Below, piece after piece: positions 63,161 to 64,000 of a stretch of DNA of 64,000 nucleotides. Source of the DNA: Nereocystis luetkeana. Lineage: Eukaryota > Sar > Phaeophyceae > Laminariales > Laminariaceae. The notes beneath the pieces are model-generated. The model was not told the DNA's origin, did no database searches, and saw nothing but the letters and a program-made list of their open reading frames with translations. The stretch spans positions 9,816,727-9,880,726 of the forward strand of contig JARUPZ010000012.1 in assembly GCA_031213475.1 (NCBI GenBank). The letters run 5' to 3'. The position numbers were made by a program, and so were the translations under genes. Positions within the stretch are counted from its first letter, which is position 1. Each line of letters begins with the position of its first letter.

Positions 63161-64000
63161 TCACACGCACAGGTACCTGGTGGTAGTATGATACGCGTTG
63201 TAATATCAACCGAAAAAAAAGAAGAAAAATAAAATAAAAACAATACCTGGTACGTAAGAAAAAGAAAAATTGATACCCTGGTACGTAAAAGGAGGAAATA
63301 AATGCCACCTCGCCATCTCGCTGCCTCGAACCTCTCGTGGCCTCTTTCCGTTGCCATTCTGGACTGCTTGCGCTGCAATCCGCGCTTTTGGGCTACCACA
63401 GCACATCCGTGGACCCCGCTTTGCTCCTCCTTGTGGAGCTCGCCAGGTGAGACGATTGACGGAGAGAGCAGCCCCACCCATACAAAACAATAAAAGCGTG
63501 GCGGGGAACGAAGACACGTTCTTCGACATACTGCTGTAGTACTCGTGGTTCATCCGTAGACTGTAGATAAATGCTCTGGGCCCTGGCGTTTCCCATTCGT
63601 ATCCTATAGGGTAGACGCCCCGCTGTGCTGGCGGTGGAATGAGCTATGAGCATCGTGATTTCAGCGTATGAACAAGAGATTTCCTAAAAGTTTACACCAC
63701 ACATCTGATTCACGAACCATGCAATCCACTCCGTTTTTCCGAATAATAAACATCGATTGCGCCGTACCGTGTGGGGAGACCACAGGCAGAGTAGATTGAC
63801 GTGACTCCATGTGCGTACGGCTTCGCGTTTGTCACACGCACGGGTGCGATAGGCAAACGGCGAGTGCACTACGTTGCTATTGGCCGCCAAGATGCCGCTC
63901 AATAAATATGCATACCCACTGCAGTATGACCCTCACAGACAGTCAGACTGCGTCCCGTCTAGAACAGTATATATCGCGCTTGGTTAAATAGCGCCTGTCT
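63161..64000. other. Intergenic to window end, no supported gene
   Basis: A/G-rich stretch with AATACCTGGTACGTAAG twice (63,243 and 63,271), then a GC-richer patch (63,300-63,500) open on both strands without motif. No gene is supported. Confidence 0.45.

Noticed and set aside
1-64000. CRISPR arrays, bacterial operons, ribosomal RNA, riboswitches
   Set aside because: No regularly spaced identical repeats with unique spacers, no rRNA-like conserved blocks, and no prokaryotic gene organisation anywhere in the window.

Overview
The window reads as repeat-rich nuclear DNA of a eukaryote, most likely a stramenopile and probably a brown alga. Reasons: one gene candidate and two transposase relics are interrupted by GT-AG introns; there is no bacterial-style gene packing; CCCTAA (TTAGGG-type) repeats occur internally; and the integrase, chromodomain-like tail and non-LTR tail resemble, from memory, retroelements annotated in Ectocarpus-type genomes. 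That taxonomic call is inference; no search was possible.

Almost everything recognisable is mobile-element DNA in decay. (1) 1.1-3.2 kb, minus strand: a relic carrying a NADAR (YbiA-like N-glycosidase) domain followed by a retroelement protease. (2) 5.4-6.0 kb: a palindromic minisatellite. (3) 7.7-16.5 kb: several repeat families, each present two to four times, plus tRNA-like SINE heads. (4) 16.7-21.6 kb: CAG-rich repeats, an 844-bp element with terminal inverted repeats (TIRs), and an intron-containing DDE transposase relic. (5) 23.9, 27.8 and 29.8 kb: three short hairpin MITEs, one with perfect TTAA ends. (6) 25.2-26.55 kb: the only good host-gene candidate, a two-exon TIMP/netrin-like protein with a cysteine-rich tail. 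(7) 35,577-45,998: a degraded Ty3/gypsy-like element with matching 279-bp LTRs and a CATG target duplication. Its order is Gag, zinc knuckle, NADAR, protease, integrase, chromodomain-like tail; reverse transcriptase and RNase H are missing. (8) 46.3-49.0 kb: two blocks of one GTACCTAA-type minisatellite flanking a 1.8-kb spacer. (9) 50.65-53.2 kb: a second, truncated Gag copy with a duplicated leader and a block of CCATGG/GGCATGCC words. (10) 54.2-55.8 kb: a pogo-like DDD transposase pseudogene. (11) 56.0-57.1 kb: a telomere-repeat-bearing inverted repeat and another TIR element. (12) 57.7-63.2 kb: direct and inverted copies of a non-LTR retrotransposon tail, including a 0.76-kb palindrome.

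The most unusual system is the NADAR domain carried between Gag and protease by a retroelement lineage, seen in two independent decayed copies in opposite orientations. NADAR enzymes act on ADP-ribose derivatives, and some reverse guanine ADP-ribosylation on nucleic acid. A retroelement-borne NADAR could therefore protect element RNA or cDNA from host ADP-ribosylation. The domain assignment rests on motifs and order visible in the sequence; the role is inference.
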